A stretch of DNA of 42,530 nucleotides, taken from NCBI GenBank assembly GCA_021781425.1, contig JAJXWU010000205.1, positions 1 through 42,530 on the forward strand, in the 5' to 3' direction. The notes beneath the pieces are model-generated. The model was not told where the DNA came from and searched no databases. It saw nothing but the letters and a program-made list of their open reading frames with translations. The translations under genes were made by a program, and so were the position numbers. Of the stretch, positions 9,535 through 18,158 are shown piece after piece (the first letter of the stretch is position 1; every line of letters starts with the position of its first letter). The stretch is from Pseudomonadota bacterium (GTDB lineage Bacteria > Pseudomonadota > Gammaproteobacteria > Xanthomonadales > Rhodanobacteraceae).

Positions 9535-12201
9535 ATGCCTGACATCGTGCGCCCCTTTCTTGGCGTCGGCCTTGCGCTGATCTGTGCGTCCGTTTTCGCC
9601 GCGACGCCGGACCAGCCGCCACTCGAAACCCTGCCACGCTGGGCCGTTCCCGAATCCTACGCGCTCGATCTGCGCATCGATCCGGCACAAACCGATTTCA
9701 GCGGCAGTGTGACGATCAAGCTGCAGCTGATGCAGGCTTCCGATCACGTCTGGCTGCACGCGAAGGATCTCACCATCGAGAAGGTCACGGTCGCCGACGC
9801 CAAGGGCAAGACGCACGCGGCCAGGTACGTCGATGCCGCGCCGCAAGCAGGTGTCGTGCGCGTGGATTTCGGCGGCAAACTCCCCGCGCAAGAACTGACC
9901 TTGCACTTCCGCTTCAAGGCGCCCTACAACGGCCAACTGCAGGGACTGTACAAGGTCGAGCACGCCGGCAAGCCCTACGTGATGACGCAGATGGAGCCGA
10001 TCAGCGCGCGCTATGCCTTCCCGAGCTTCGACGAGCCGGATTTCAAGACACCTTTCGACATCCGCATCACGATGCCCGGGCACGACGTCGCCGTCGCCAA
10101 CACTGCGCAGGTCAAGACGAGTAGGGCCGGCAAGGGCTGGAAGACGGTGACGTTCGCGACGACGAGGCCGCTGCCGACCTACCTCGTCGCCTATGCGGTG
10201 GGCCCCTGGGACATCCAGAGCGCGCCCGACATCGCGCCGGATCGCTGGCGAAAACAGCCCCTGCCACTGCGCGGTGTCGCCGCGGCGGGACAGGCGCACC
10301 GCATGGCGCACATACTCGGCGAGACGCCGGTGATCATTCGCACGCTGGAGGATTACTACGGCTTCGGCTATCCGTTCGGAAAGCTCGATCTCGCGGCCGT
10401 GCCGGATTTCAGCGCCGGCGCGATGGAGAACGCGGGCCTGGTCACGTTTCGCGACTGGCTGCTGCTGCTCGATCCGGATTCCGCGCAGCGTTACGTGCAA
10501 AGCTCTTTCGACGTTACCGCGCACGAACTCGCGCACCAGTGGACCGGCGATACCGTCACCATGACCTGGTGGAACGACATCTGGCTCAACGAGGCCTTCG
10601 CCACCTGGATGCAGCAGAAAGTGACCGAGAAGGTGCATCCGGAATACCGCGCCGATCTCGAACGCGTCGACGGTGCCGAAGGCGCGATGGCCAACGACAG
10701 CCTGGTCAGCGCGCGCAAGATCCGCCAGCCGATCACCGGCAATGGCGACATCCAGACCGCCTTCGACGGCATCACCTACGAAAAAGGTGCCGCCGTGCTC
10801 GGCATGTTCGAGGCCTTCGTCGGCGAAGACACGTTCCGCAACGGCATGCGTGCCTACATCCGGGAACACAAATTCGGCAACGCCAGCGCCGATGACCTGA
10901 TCGATGCCATCGCCAAGGCGGCGGACAAGGGCGCAAATTTCAAGCAGGCGTTTGCCAGCTTCCTCAACCAGTCCGGCGTGCCGATGGTGACGACCGAACT
11001 CGACTGCAGCGGCAAACGGCCGGTACTCAAGCTGGCGCAGAGCCGCTACCTGCCGCTCGGCTCCAGCGGCAGCACCGAGCGCGTCTGGGGCGTGCCGATG
11101 TGCGTGCGCACGCCGGCCGGAACGCGTTGCGAGCTGTTCGAAACCGCCACCGGCAGCATGACGCTTGCCGACAAGTCGTGCCCCGCGTGGTACATGCCCA
11201 ATGCCGGTGCGCGCGGCTATTACCGCTTCAGCATGGCGGCGAAGGATCTGGCCAAACTCAACGGCGCGCTCGATCAACTCACCGATACCGAGAAACTGGC
11301 GTACGCCGATGCCATCGACGCCGCTTTCCGCCGCGGCGACATCGATGCCCACGACGTTCTCGCAGCGCTGCGCCAGCTGGCGCCATCGAAGACGACGGCG
11401 GTGGCGTTGGCGCTCATGCCCACGTTCGACTGGATCTGGCATCACGAGGCGCAGACCGGGGCACAGAAAGCGCGACTGCGCGAGGTGGCCAAGGCCGCGT
11501 ATCTGCCGCGCCTGCTAGCGCTCGGTTACGCGCGCAAGGCCGGCGAGCCCGTGGACGACACCCACATGCGCAGCGCTCTGGCCGGCACGCTCGGCCAGAC
11601 GCTGAAACTGCCCGACGTGCGCGCCGCGCTGCTCGAACAAGGCGATGCGGTGCTGAAGAAAACCGCCGATGGCAAGCTCGATTTCGCTGCCGCCAATCCC
11701 GACCTGATCGGCACCGCGCTGACGGTTGCGGTCTCTGAGCACGGCAAACCGGCTCTGGACGAATTGATCGCCGCACTGCCCGCGACCAGCGATCCCGCAC
11801 AGCGCAACGCCATCCTCGCCGGCCTCGGCGGTGCGCCCGCCGACCAGGCCGACCGCGTGCGCGACGTCGCGATCGGCAATGACGTCAAGGTCGGCGAAAT
11901 GGCTCGCCTGTTCTTCGCCAATCGCGACACTGCGCAAGGCCGCACCGCCATGTGGGACTGGTTCGTGAAGCACTATGCCCAAGTGGTCGCGCGCACCGGC
12001 ACGTTCGCCAGCGGTTACCTGCCGCGTCTGGCTGGCGGCGGCGGCTGTTCCCGCGCCGAAGCGGAGCGGATGCAGGAATTCTTCACGCCGCGCCTGAAGG
12101 ATCTGTCCGGCGCCGATCGCGGCCTTGCGCAAAGCAGCGAATCCACGCTGTTGTGCGCGGCGCTGAAAGCCAAACAGAACCCCGCGGCGATTCTGGAATA
12201 A
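9535..12201 (+). CDS. M1-family zinc aminopeptidase, exported
   Basis: The 888-residue protein has a signal peptide at about residues 1-23 (MPDIVRPFLGVGLALICASVFA), so it probably works in the periplasm. M1 peptidases remove N-terminal residues from peptides. The exopeptidase motif GAMEN lies at 295-299 and the zinc motif HELAH at 330-334, with the third ligand in NEAFATWM about 19 residues later. The N-terminal beta domain and a C-terminal helical ERAP1-like domain complete the family plan. The frame is open to 9376, but that extension lacks sense and would bury the signal peptide. The stop overlaps the next start by one base (TAATG), which suggests translational coupling. Confidence 0.93.
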   Translation: MPDIVRPFLGVGLALICASVFAATPDQPPLETLPRWAVPESYALDLRIDPAQTDFSGSVTIKLQLMQASDHVWLHAKDLTIEKVTVADAKGKTHAARYVDAAPQAGVVRVDFGGKLPAQELTLHFRFKAPYNGQLQGLYKVEHAGKPYVMTQMEPISARYAFPSFDEPDFKTPFDIRITMPGHDVAVANTAQVKTSRAGKGWKTVTFATTRPLPTYLVAYAVGPWDIQSAPDIAPDRWRKQPLPLRGVAAAGQAHRMAHILGETPVIIRTLEDYYGFGYPFGKLDLAAVPDFSAGAMENAGLVTFRDWLLLLDPDSAQRYVQSSFDVTAHELAHQWTGDTVTMTWWNDIWLNEAFATWMQQKVTEKVHPEYRADLERVDGAEGAMANDSLVSARKIRQPITGNGDIQTAFDGITYEKGAAVLGMFEAFVGEDTFRNGMRAYIREHKFGNASADDLIDAIAKAADKGANFKQAFASFLNQSGVPMVTTELDCSGKRPVLKLAQSRYLPLGSSGSTERVWGVPMCVRTPAGTRCELFETATGSMTLADKSCPAWYMPNAGARGYYRFSMAAKDLAKLNGALDQLTDTEKLAYADAIDAAFRRGDIDAHDVLAALRQLAPSKTTAVALALMPTFDWIWHHEAQTGAQKARLREVAKAAYLPRLLALGYARKAGEPVDDTHMRSALAGTLGQTLKLPDVRAALLEQGDAVLKKTADGKLDFAAANPDLIGTALTVAVSEHGKPALDELIAALPATSDPAQRNAILAGLGGAPADQADRVRDVAIGNDVKVGEMARLFFANRDTAQGRTAMWDWFVKHYAQVVARTGTFASGYLPRLAGGGGCSRAEAERMQEFFTPRLKDLSGADRGLAQSSESTLLCAALKAKQNPAAILE

Positions 12202-12905
12202 TGCACCAAACCATGCCTACCCCCGCCGTCACGTTTTCGGTTGTTCCCGCCACTGCCGCCATCGCCGGAAGCGCCGTGCGCTTTCCGGTGCGCCGCATCT
12301 TCTGCATCGGCCGCAACTACGCCGAGCATGCGGCCGAGATGGGCGCAAGCGTGGATCGCGGCAATCCGGTGTTCTTCTGCAAACCGGCCGATGCCGTGGT
12401 CGACGACGGCACGCAGATTCCGTATCCACCGGCCACGCAGGAGTTGCACCACGAAGTGGAGATGGTCGTGGCCCTGCATTCGGGCGGCGCGGATATTTCC
12501 GAGCAACGCGCGCTGGAACACGTATTCGGATACGGCGTGGGCCTCGACCTGACCCGCCGCGATCTGCAGGCGGTGGCGAAGGCGAAAGGCATGCCATGGG
12601 ATTCGGCCAAGGCCTTCGACCATTCCGCGCCGTTGTCGGCGATCCGCGCGTCGAGCGAGATCGGTCATCCGCAAAGCGCCGCGCTCACGCTCGAAATCAA
12701 CGGCAATGTGCGCCAGCAATCAGATATTTCGCAGATGATCTTCAGCGTGCCGGAAATCCTCGCCCGCCTGTCGCGCCTGTTCGAACTCAAGGCCGGTGAC
12801 CTGATCTTCACCGGCACGCCCGCCGGCGTCGGCCCGCTCGTGCGCGGTGACCGTTTCCACGCACGCCTGGGCGACATCGCCGAGTTGCGCGGCTGCATAG
12901 TCTGA
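12201..12905 (+). CDS. Fumarylacetoacetate hydrolase family protein
   Basis: The 234-residue cytosolic protein belongs to the FAH fold, whose members act on acylpyruvates, fumarylpyruvate or oxaloacetate enol forms. Visible features are FCIGRNYAEHAAEMG, the metal-binding stretch LHHEVEMVVAL, GLDLTRRDLQ, WDSAKAFDHSAP and the C-terminal FTGTPAGVGPL. The short form resembles fumarylpyruvate or acylpyruvate hydrolases rather than full-length fumarylacetoacetase. The ATG at 12201 overlaps the stop of the aminopeptidase gene; 12213 is an alternative start. The exact substrate is not determined. Confidence 0.9.
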   Translation: MHQTMPTPAVTFSVVPATAAIAGSAVRFPVRRIFCIGRNYAEHAAEMGASVDRGNPVFFCKPADAVVDDGTQIPYPPATQELHHEVEMVVALHSGGADISEQRALEHVFGYGVGLDLTRRDLQAVAKAKGMPWDSAKAFDHSAPLSAIRASSEIGHPQSAALTLEINGNVRQQSDISQMIFSVPEILARLSRLFELKAGDLIFTGTPAGVGPLVRGDRFHARLGDIAELRGCIV

Positions 12906-12999
12906 AGCCGCAGCGCGTCACGCTTTTTCGCATCGGTTGCGCTAAATTCGGCACGCCGCGATGGGGAGCGGCTCCGGTTCAACGACAAGGAGAAGGCGC

Positions 13000-13410
13000 A
13001 TGAGTTTCTTCGGCGAGTTCAAGACCTTCGCGATGAAGGGCAGCGTGGTCGACATGGCCACCGGCATCGTGATCGGCGCGGCGTTCGGCAAGATCGTTTC
13101 GTCGCTGGTCGACAACGTGATCATGCCGCCGATCGGCGTGCTCATCGGCGGCATCGATTTTTCCAGCCTCGCGGTCAATATCGGCAACCCGGTCGTCGAT
13201 GCCAAGGGCGTGGTCACGGGCGGGGCGATCATCAAGTATGGCGTGTTCCTGAACACCATCATCCAGTTCATCATCATCGCGCTCGCGATCTTTCTCGTGA
13301 TCAAGCTGATGAACCGGATGATCAAGAAGCAGGAAACCGCGCCGGCCCCGCCGCCAGCGCAGGAAAAGCTGCTCACTGAAATCCGCGACCTGCTCAAGGC
13401 GCAGAAGTAG
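13000..13410 (+). CDS. mscL: Large-conductance mechanosensitive channel
   Basis: MscL is a homopentameric inner-membrane channel that opens on membrane stretch and protects cells during osmotic down-shock. The 136-residue protein has the N-terminal amphipathic helix [22 protein letters not shown]1 with the small-residue pore lining ([16 protein letters not shown]), a periplasmic loop, TM2 (about 80-103) and a C-terminal helix ending [20 protein letters not shown] precedes the ATG at 13000. An in-frame ATG at 12961 would add basic residues not found in the family. The gene stands alone and ends at a REP-type repeat. Confidence 0.97.
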   Translation: MSFFGEFKTFAMKGSVVDMATGIVIGAAFGKIVSSLVDNVIMPPIGVLIGGIDFSSLAVNIGNPVVDAKGVVTGGAIIKYGVFLNTIIQFIIIALAIFLVIKLMNRMIKKQETAPAPPPAQEKLLTEIRDLLKAQK

Positions 13411-13416
13411 GAAACG

Positions 13417-13515
13417 CCGTTCGCCCTGAGCGCAGCGCCGCAGGCGCGAAGTCGAAGGGCAAGAAATGTGTTTCGACTTCGCTGCGCTTCGCGCAGCGAC
13501 GCTCAACACGAACGG
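13417..13515. repeat. REP-type paired inverted repeat, copy 1
   Basis: Two arms of about 45 bp face each other. The left arm runs from CCGTTCGCCCTGAGCG to GCGAAGTCGAAGGGC. The right arm, read on the other strand, runs from CCGTTCGTGTTGAGCG to GCGAAGTCGAAACAC. Each arm also contains its own small palindrome. The element lies between the convergent mscL and trmH-like genes. A second copy, in reverse orientation, lies at 33779-33888. The layout matches REP doublets (REPINs), and the RNA could act as a bidirectional 3'-end structure. Confidence 0.75.
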
Positions 13516-13533
13516 CTGTATTCGGCCCCGGTT

Positions 13534-14340
13534 TCAGCGCTGCGGCGGGCGCTGCGGACGCGGTGTGCGATGCTGCCGCCAGTATTCGCCGAACAACACC
13601 GCCGCGCTGGCGGCCACATTCAGGCTTTCCACCGCACCCGAGCCGGGGATGGTCAGGTGCAGATCCGCACGATCGATCAGGCCTCGGCGCAAGCCTTCGC
13701 CTTCGGCGCCGAGTGCGAACACCAGACGCGGCTGCAAACGCGCGCCGAACAGCGCCTCACCTTCGCGCGGCACCGTCGCGGCGAGCGCAAAACCGGCATG
13801 GTGCAATGCGCCGTGTGCATCCTCGCCCGCTGCGATACGCGCCATCGGCACGGCTTCGGCGCCGCCTTCGGCCACGCGGTAAGCGGCGCCAGACAAGGCC
13901 GGTGCGGCATCGGCGGATAGCAAGGCGCCGGCCGCGCCGAAATTCGCCGCACTGCGCAGCACTGCGCCGATGTTGTGCGGATTGCCCACGCCGTCCAGCC
14001 ATACGAGCAGCGCCGGTTGCGGCGCGCGCGGCAGACGTTGCAATAGCGCGGTCAGCGCCAGAAACGGAATCTTGCGCGCCTCGAAACACACGCCTTCGTG
14101 GTGCTGGCTCGCCGCGAGTTTTTCCAGATCGGCGTTGGCCACCACGCGATAACCGAGCTTTTTCTGCACGCACCAGGCGAGCACGGCCTTGAGCTGGGGA
14201 ATGCGCGATTCGAGCAGGTAAACCTTGCGCAGATCGTGCGGGCGCCGCGCGAACAGCGCCAGACACGCGTTGAGTCCGTACACGCGCACTTCATCGCGGT
14301 TGCGCTGCGCTGTCGCGCGGGCGGGAGTAGCTTCGCTCAT
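13534..14340 (-). CDS. TrmH-family (SpoU) RNA 2'-O-methyltransferase
   Basis: The 268-residue cytosolic enzyme has an N-terminal substrate-binding domain (about 15-95, VRVYGLNACLALFARRPHDLRKVYL) and a SPOUT catalytic domain. The knot motifs are visible: DGVGNPHNIGAVLRSAANFG, LGAEGEGL and IPGSGAVESLNVAASAAVLF. The family methylates ribose 2'-OH in tRNA or rRNA; the N-terminal domain resembles RlmB-like enzymes, but the target is not certain. The start ATG at 14340 overlaps the emrB stop as ATGA. The frame stays open far upstream inside emrB, but that extension is shadow sequence. Confidence 0.88.
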   Translation of the reverse strand: MSEATPARATAQRNRDEVRVYGLNACLALFARRPHDLRKVYLLESRIPQLKAVLAWCVQKKLGYRVVANADLEKLAASQHHEGVCFEARKIPFLALTALLQRLPRAPQPALLVWLDGVGNPHNIGAVLRSAANFGAAGALLSADAAPALSGAAYRVAEGGAEAVPMARIAAGEDAHGALHHAGFALAATVPREGEALFGARLQPRLVFALGAEGEGLRRGLIDRADLHLTIPGSGAVESLNVAASAAVLFGEYWRQHRTPRPQRPPQR

Positions 14341-15863
14341 TCGGCGGCCATTGCAGGATCGGCGGGTGCAGTGTGCCGGGGCGGCCGCAACAAGGCCAGC
14401 AAGGGCACTGCCGCAAGAGTCAGGATCATCATCAGCCAGAAGTCGTTCAAGTAGGCGATCGTCGCCGCCTGGCGTGTCACCTCGCCGTTGAGCGCTTCCA
14501 TGCTGGCTGCCAGCGACAGGCCGCTCATGTGCGGCAGCGGCGCCGCATCGAACGGGGTCAGGCGTGCGGCGAGTTCGGCATGGCTGACCTGGGTGTTGTG
14601 CGCAAGCAGCGCCATCATGATCGAGATGCCGGCGCTGGAGCCGATGTTGCGGGTCAGGCTGTAGATGCCCGCCGCCTCGGTGCGCGCCGCCATCGGCAGG
14701 GTCGAATAGGCAACCGTCGACACCGGAACGAAGACGAGTCCAACGCCGATTCCCTGCACGATGCCGGCGTAGATGATGTCCCACTGCGGCACATCGGAAG
14801 TCCACTGCGTCATCTGCCACATCGAATACGCGGTCAGCAGCATGCCGATGCCGGCGACCAGACGCGCGTCCGCGCCGCGCGCGAGCAGGCGCCCGACGAT
14901 GACCATGGCAATGAGGGTGCCGATGCCACGCGGCGCGAGCAGCACGCCGACCGTAACGACCGGATAATTCATCAGCGTCTGCAGGTAAGGCGGCAGCAAC
15001 GCCATGGTCGCGAACAGGACGATGCCGATGAGGAAGATGAAGATGTTGCTGGCAAGAAAGTTGCGGTCGCGGAACAGGCCGAGGTTCACGAACGGGCGCT
15101 CGACACTGAGCCAGTGCACGGCGTAAAGGTAAAAACCGAGGAAGGCCAGCGCCGCTTCGATGCGGATTTCGCCCGCGTCGAACCAGTCCTTGAGCTGGCC
15201 GCGATCCAGCATCATCTGCAGTGCGCCGATGCCGATGGCGAGGAACGCGAAGCCGCTCCAGTCGAAGCGCGAGGCGCGCGTGTCGTCGGCCGGCAGGCTC
15301 GTCGCCACGCCGAACAGACACAATGCGCCGACCGGCACGTTGATCAGGAACACCCAGTGCCAACTGTAGTTGTCGGTAAGCCAGCCGCCGAGCGGCGGGC
15401 CGAGAATCGGCCCGACCATCACACCCATGCCCCACATCGCCATTGCTGCGCCGTGCTTTTCGCGCGGGAAAACATCCAGCAGTGTGGATTGCGACACCGG
15501 TACCAGGGCTGCGCCGAACAAACCTTGCAGCAACCGGAACAGCACCATCTGGTCGATGTCGGTGGCGATGCCGCACAGGATCGAGGCGCCCGTGAATCCG
15601 GCCACGGAGACGAGCAGCAGGCGGCGACGGCCGAGCACGGAAGCCAGCCACCCGGTCGCGGGCGTCGCGATCGCCGCCGCCACGATGTACGAGGTCAGCA
15701 CCCAGGCGATTTCGTCCTGCATCGCCGATAGCGAGCCCTGCATGTTCGGCAGCGCGACGTTGGCAATGGTGGTATCCAACGCCTGCATCAAGGTCGCCAG
15801 CATCACCGAGACGACGAGCAGGCTGCGGTTATCGACCTCGCGATGGCTTGGCGCGTGGCTCAT
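14337..15863 (-). CDS. emrB: DHA2-family multidrug efflux MFS transporter, EmrB-like
   Basis: The 508-residue protein has 14 predicted membrane helices, as in the DHA2 family. It shows LDTTIANVALP in helix 1, the motif A-like GWLASVLGRRR, and the motif C region GPILGPPLGGWLTDNYSWHWVFLINVPVG. EmrB pairs with EmrA to pump hydrophobic toxic compounds across both membranes through an outer-membrane channel. It starts 7 bp after emrA and overlaps the methyltransferase gene by four bases. No TolC-type gene is in the operon. Confidence 0.93.
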   Translation of the reverse strand: MSHAPSHREVDNRSLLVVSVMLATLMQALDTTIANVALPNMQGSLSAMQDEIAWVLTSYIVAAAIATPATGWLASVLGRRRLLLVSVAGFTGASILCGIATDIDQMVLFRLLQGLFGAALVPVSQSTLLDVFPREKHGAAMAMWGMGVMVGPILGPPLGGWLTDNYSWHWVFLINVPVGALCLFGVATSLPADDTRASRFDWSGFAFLAIGIGALQMMLDRGQLKDWFDAGEIRIEAALAFLGFYLYAVHWLSVERPFVNLGLFRDRNFLASNIFIFLIGIVLFATMALLPPYLQTLMNYPVVTVGVLLAPRGIGTLIAMVIVGRLLARGADARLVAGIGMLLTAYSMWQMTQWTSDVPQWDIIYAGIVQGIGVGLVFVPVSTVAYSTLPMAARTEAAGIYSLTRNIGSSAGISIMMALLAHNTQVSHAELAARLTPFDAAPLPHMSGLSLAASMEALNGEVTRQAATIAYLNDFWLMMILTLAAVPLLALLRPPRHTAPADPAMAAE

Positions 15864-15870
15864 GAACGTA

Positions 15871-16992
15871 TCAGTGCGGCGCTTCGGTCATGCGTGTTTC
15901 GGGGGCGGCGCGAGCACCTTGGATTCGGCCGAGCAGCGAATTCTGCTTGCCGGTGTCGATTTTCACGATCGCGCTCATGCCGGCGCGCAGAGTCGGACCG
16001 GAATTCTCCACGTCCAGCGCGATGCGCACCGAAATGCGTTGCACGATCTTGACCCAGTTGCCGGTGGCGTTCTGCGCCGGCAGCACGGAGAATTCCGCGC
16101 CCGAAGCAGGGCTGATCGAGGCGACGTGGCCCTTCCAATGATGGTCGGGATAGGAATCGACCGCAATATCCACCGGCTGGCCCGGGCGCACATGGGTCAG
16201 GTCCGTCTCCTTGAAATTGGCGTCGATCCACAGTCCGCGCGTGGCCACCAGCGGCATCGCCGCCTGGCCCGGCGCGAGAAAATCGCCGGGCTGCAGATTC
16301 TGCTTGCCGATGGTGCCGTCGATTGGCGCACGCACGGTGGCGTGATCCAGGTCCAGTTGCGCGGCCTCGAGCTGCGCCTTGGCGAACTTGTAACCGGACA
16401 ACTCCGCATCGGGCGTTTCCGGCAGTCCGCCGAGCAGGCTCTGCGCCTTGGACACGGCGGCGACATCGGCATCGCGGTTGCCGCGTGCCGTGGCGAGATT
16501 GTTCGCGGCATCGTCCACGTCCTTCTGCGCGACCAGCCCCTTGCGACGCAGGTCCTGCATGCGCCTGTACTGGGCCTCGTTCACGCGCAAAGCCTCGTCA
16601 GCCGAACGCACGTTCGCCTGCGCGGAGCGGAATCCCGCGCGCGCGGCGTCGAGCAGGCTGCTGATGCCTTCCATCTGCGCCTGCGCGCGCGCCACGGCAA
16701 TTTGCAGCGGCTCGGCATCGATGCGGAACAACACGTCGCCCTTCTTCACCGACTGATTCTCGCGCACATCGACCTCGACGACGCGGCCGGCGACTTGAGG
16801 CGCGATGGTGGCGCGATCGGCCTGCACGTAGGCGTTGTCGGTGGACACGTAGCGCCCGGACGTCAGATACAACCAGGCGCCGATGATGATCACCAGCGCC
16901 GGGCCGAGGATCCACAGCAGCGTGTTGCGGCGCCGGCGTCTCGATGGCGCGGGCGCGGGTGCGGCGGGCGCTCCGTATTGCTTGTCGGTCAT
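15871..16992 (-). CDS. emrA: EmrA-like periplasmic adaptor (HlyD family)
   Basis: The 373-residue adaptor has a basic cytoplasmic start (PSRRRRRNTLLW), one membrane helix (about 25-45) and the EmrA hallmark STDNAYVQADRATIAPQVAGRV. A long coiled-coil hairpin (about 100-200) is followed by the second lipoyl half DHATVRAPIDGTIGKQNLQPGDF. It should bridge EmrB to an outer-membrane channel. An AGGGA motif precedes the ATG at 16992. A perfect hairpin lies between marR and this gene. Confidence 0.93.
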   Translation of the reverse strand: MTDKQYGAPAAPAPAPSRRRRRNTLLWILGPALVIIIGAWLYLTSGRYVSTDNAYVQADRATIAPQVAGRVVEVDVRENQSVKKGDVLFRIDAEPLQIAVARAQAQMEGISSLLDAARAGFRSAQANVRSADEALRVNEAQYRRMQDLRRKGLVAQKDVDDAANNLATARGNRDADVAAVSKAQSLLGGLPETPDAELSGYKFAKAQLEAAQLDLDHATVRAPIDGTIGKQNLQPGDFLAPGQAAMPLVATRGLWIDANFKETDLTHVRPGQPVDIAVDSYPDHHWKGHVASISPASGAEFSVLPAQNATGNWVKIVQRISVRIALDVENSGPTLRAGMSAIVKIDTGKQNSLLGRIQGARAAPETRMTEAPH

Positions 16993-17011
16993 GTTCGTTC
17001 CCTAACTGGTT

Positions 17012-17043
17012 GTTGAAAAAGTGCTGTCCTGCACTTTTTCAAC
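17012..17043 (-). terminator. Perfect hairpin between marR and emrA
   Basis: A 13-bp perfect stem, GTTGAAAAAGTGC / GCACTTTTTCAAC, has a 6-base loop. It contains the marR stop codon and lies about 20 bases before the emrA start. It has no T-run after the stem, so it may be a partial terminator or attenuator, or an mRNA-processing structure, rather than a strong terminator. Confidence 0.5.
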
Positions 17044-17503
17044 GCGCCGAGTCCGGCGCAGGTCCGGACTCGTCCAGCGCGTTCAGGTTGTCCTTCATCC
17101 GCGCGAGCATGCCCATCATCGCCTTCATGTCGGCGGCGGATATTCCGCGCTGTGCCTGACGGAAAAGTTCGGAGGAGATCTGCTCCATGTCGCCGACCAC
17201 GCCGTGCGCGCGCGGCGTCAGGTACAGGCGCCAGGCGCGGCGGTCCGCCGGATCGGCGCGGCGTTCGACGAAACCGGCCTTTTGCAGGCGATCGATGACG
17301 CGGCCGATCGCGATCGGCTCCATTTCGAGCTGCTCGGCCAGCTCGTTCTGGCGCATGCCCTCGTCGCGGTGCAGGCGCTTGAGCGCGCGCCACTGCGCTC
17401 GCGTCATCTGGAAACGCACTGCGCGGCGGTCGAAGTGCTTGCGCAGCAGGCGAGTGACGTCAGCGACGAGGACGCCGACCGTGATTTTATCCGCTGGTTT
17501 CAT
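17039..17503 (-). CDS. MarR-family transcriptional regulator (EmrR-like)
   Basis: The 154-residue winged-helix regulator shows the MarR recognition region QNELAEQLEMEPIAIGRVIDRLQKAGFVERR and the wing DPADRRAWRLYLTPRA. As first gene of the emrAB operon it is probably an autorepressor released by efflux substrates. The start ATG at 17503 lies next to an AT-rich, partly palindromic region shared with the divergent macro-domain gene. Its stop lies within a hairpin. Confidence 0.92.
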   Translation of the reverse strand: MKPADKITVGVLVADVTRLLRKHFDRRAVRFQMTRAQWRALKRLHRDEGMRQNELAEQLEMEPIAIGRVIDRLQKAGFVERRADPADRRAWRLYLTPRAHGVVGDMEQISSELFRQAQRGISAADMKAMMGMLARMKDNLNALDESGPAPDSAR

Positions 17504-17516
17504 AATAGCCAGCTAT

Positions 17517-17536
17517 ATTATGTCCTAGGCAATTAT
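17517..17536. promoter_or_regulatory. Candidate MarR operator in the marR/macro intergenic region
   Basis: The 20-bp element ATTATGTCCTAGGCAATTAT is centred on CCTAGG and matches its own reverse complement at 14 of 20 positions. It lies in a distinctly AT-rich island 14 bp ahead of marR and about 57 bp ahead of the macro-domain gene. A second partial palindrome (AATAGC-CA-GCTATA) sits between it and marR. MarR repressors usually bind such sites beside their own gene. Confidence 0.55.
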
Positions 17537-17592
17537 TTTTCAAGAGCGGCGATGGATAATCGCCATGTCCTTGGTGCGACAGCGGAAACCGC

Positions 17593-18132
17593 ATGCCCGC
17601 GATGATCGAAATCGTCGAAGCCGACATCACCGCGCTGCGCGTGGACGCCATCGTCAACGCCGCCAACGAGACCTTGTTGGGGGGAGGCGGGGTCGACGGC
17701 GCCATCGACCGCGCGGCCGGTCCGCGCCTCGTCACCGCCTGCCGCGCCCTGCCGCAGGTGCGGCCGAATGTACGCTGCCCGACCGGACAGGCGCGCATCA
17801 CGTCCGGCTTCGACCTGGCGAAATTCGTGATCCACACCGTGGGTCCGATCTGGCACGGCGGCGCGCGCGGCGAAGCGGAGCTGCTCGCCTCGTGCTACCG
17901 CGAATCGTTGCGCCTGGCGCGGGAAAACGGCGTGCGCCGCATCGCCTTTCCGGCGATCAGTTGCGGCGTGTACCGGTATCCGCTGGATGCGGCCGCGATG
18001 ATCGCCGTGCGCGAAGTGCGCGCCTGGCAGGTTGCGAATGCGCGTGCTTCAAGCGTGATTTTCTGCTGCTTCGGCGTGGCAACCCGCAACGCCTACCGGC
18101 GCACCATCGGGATAGCCGAGAACGAAAACTAG
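17593..18132 (+). CDS. Macro-domain protein (ADP-ribose deacylase/hydrolase, YmdB-like)
   Basis: The 179-residue macro-domain protein contains the ADP-ribose-binding signature [20 protein letters not shown], followed by [29 protein letters not shown] and the phosphate-binding loop [13 protein letters not shown] follow. Close relatives hydrolyse O-acetyl-ADP-ribose or remove ADP-ribose from modified proteins. The first ATG (17593) and a second at 17602 are both possible starts. The gene diverges from marR, so the same operator may control it. It converges on the BamE-like gene 26 bp away. Confidence 0.92.
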   Translation: MPAMIEIVEADITALRVDAIVNAANETLLGGGGVDGAIDRAAGPRLVTACRALPQVRPNVRCPTGQARITSGFDLAKFVIHTVGPIWHGGARGEAELLASCYRESLRLARENGVRRIAFPAISCGVYRYPLDAAAMIAVREVRAWQVANARASSVIFCCFGVATRNAYRRTIGIAENEN

Positions 18133-18158
18133 CGTAGCGACAGCAACCCGATCCGCGT

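Noticed and set aside
13417-13515. Insertion sequence ends
   Set aside because: There is no transposase gene or target duplication; the paired arms fit a REP doublet better.
14341-15651. Continuation of the methyltransferase frame through emrB
   Set aside because: The sequence is an off-frame reading of emrB; the real start forms an ATGA overlap at 14340.
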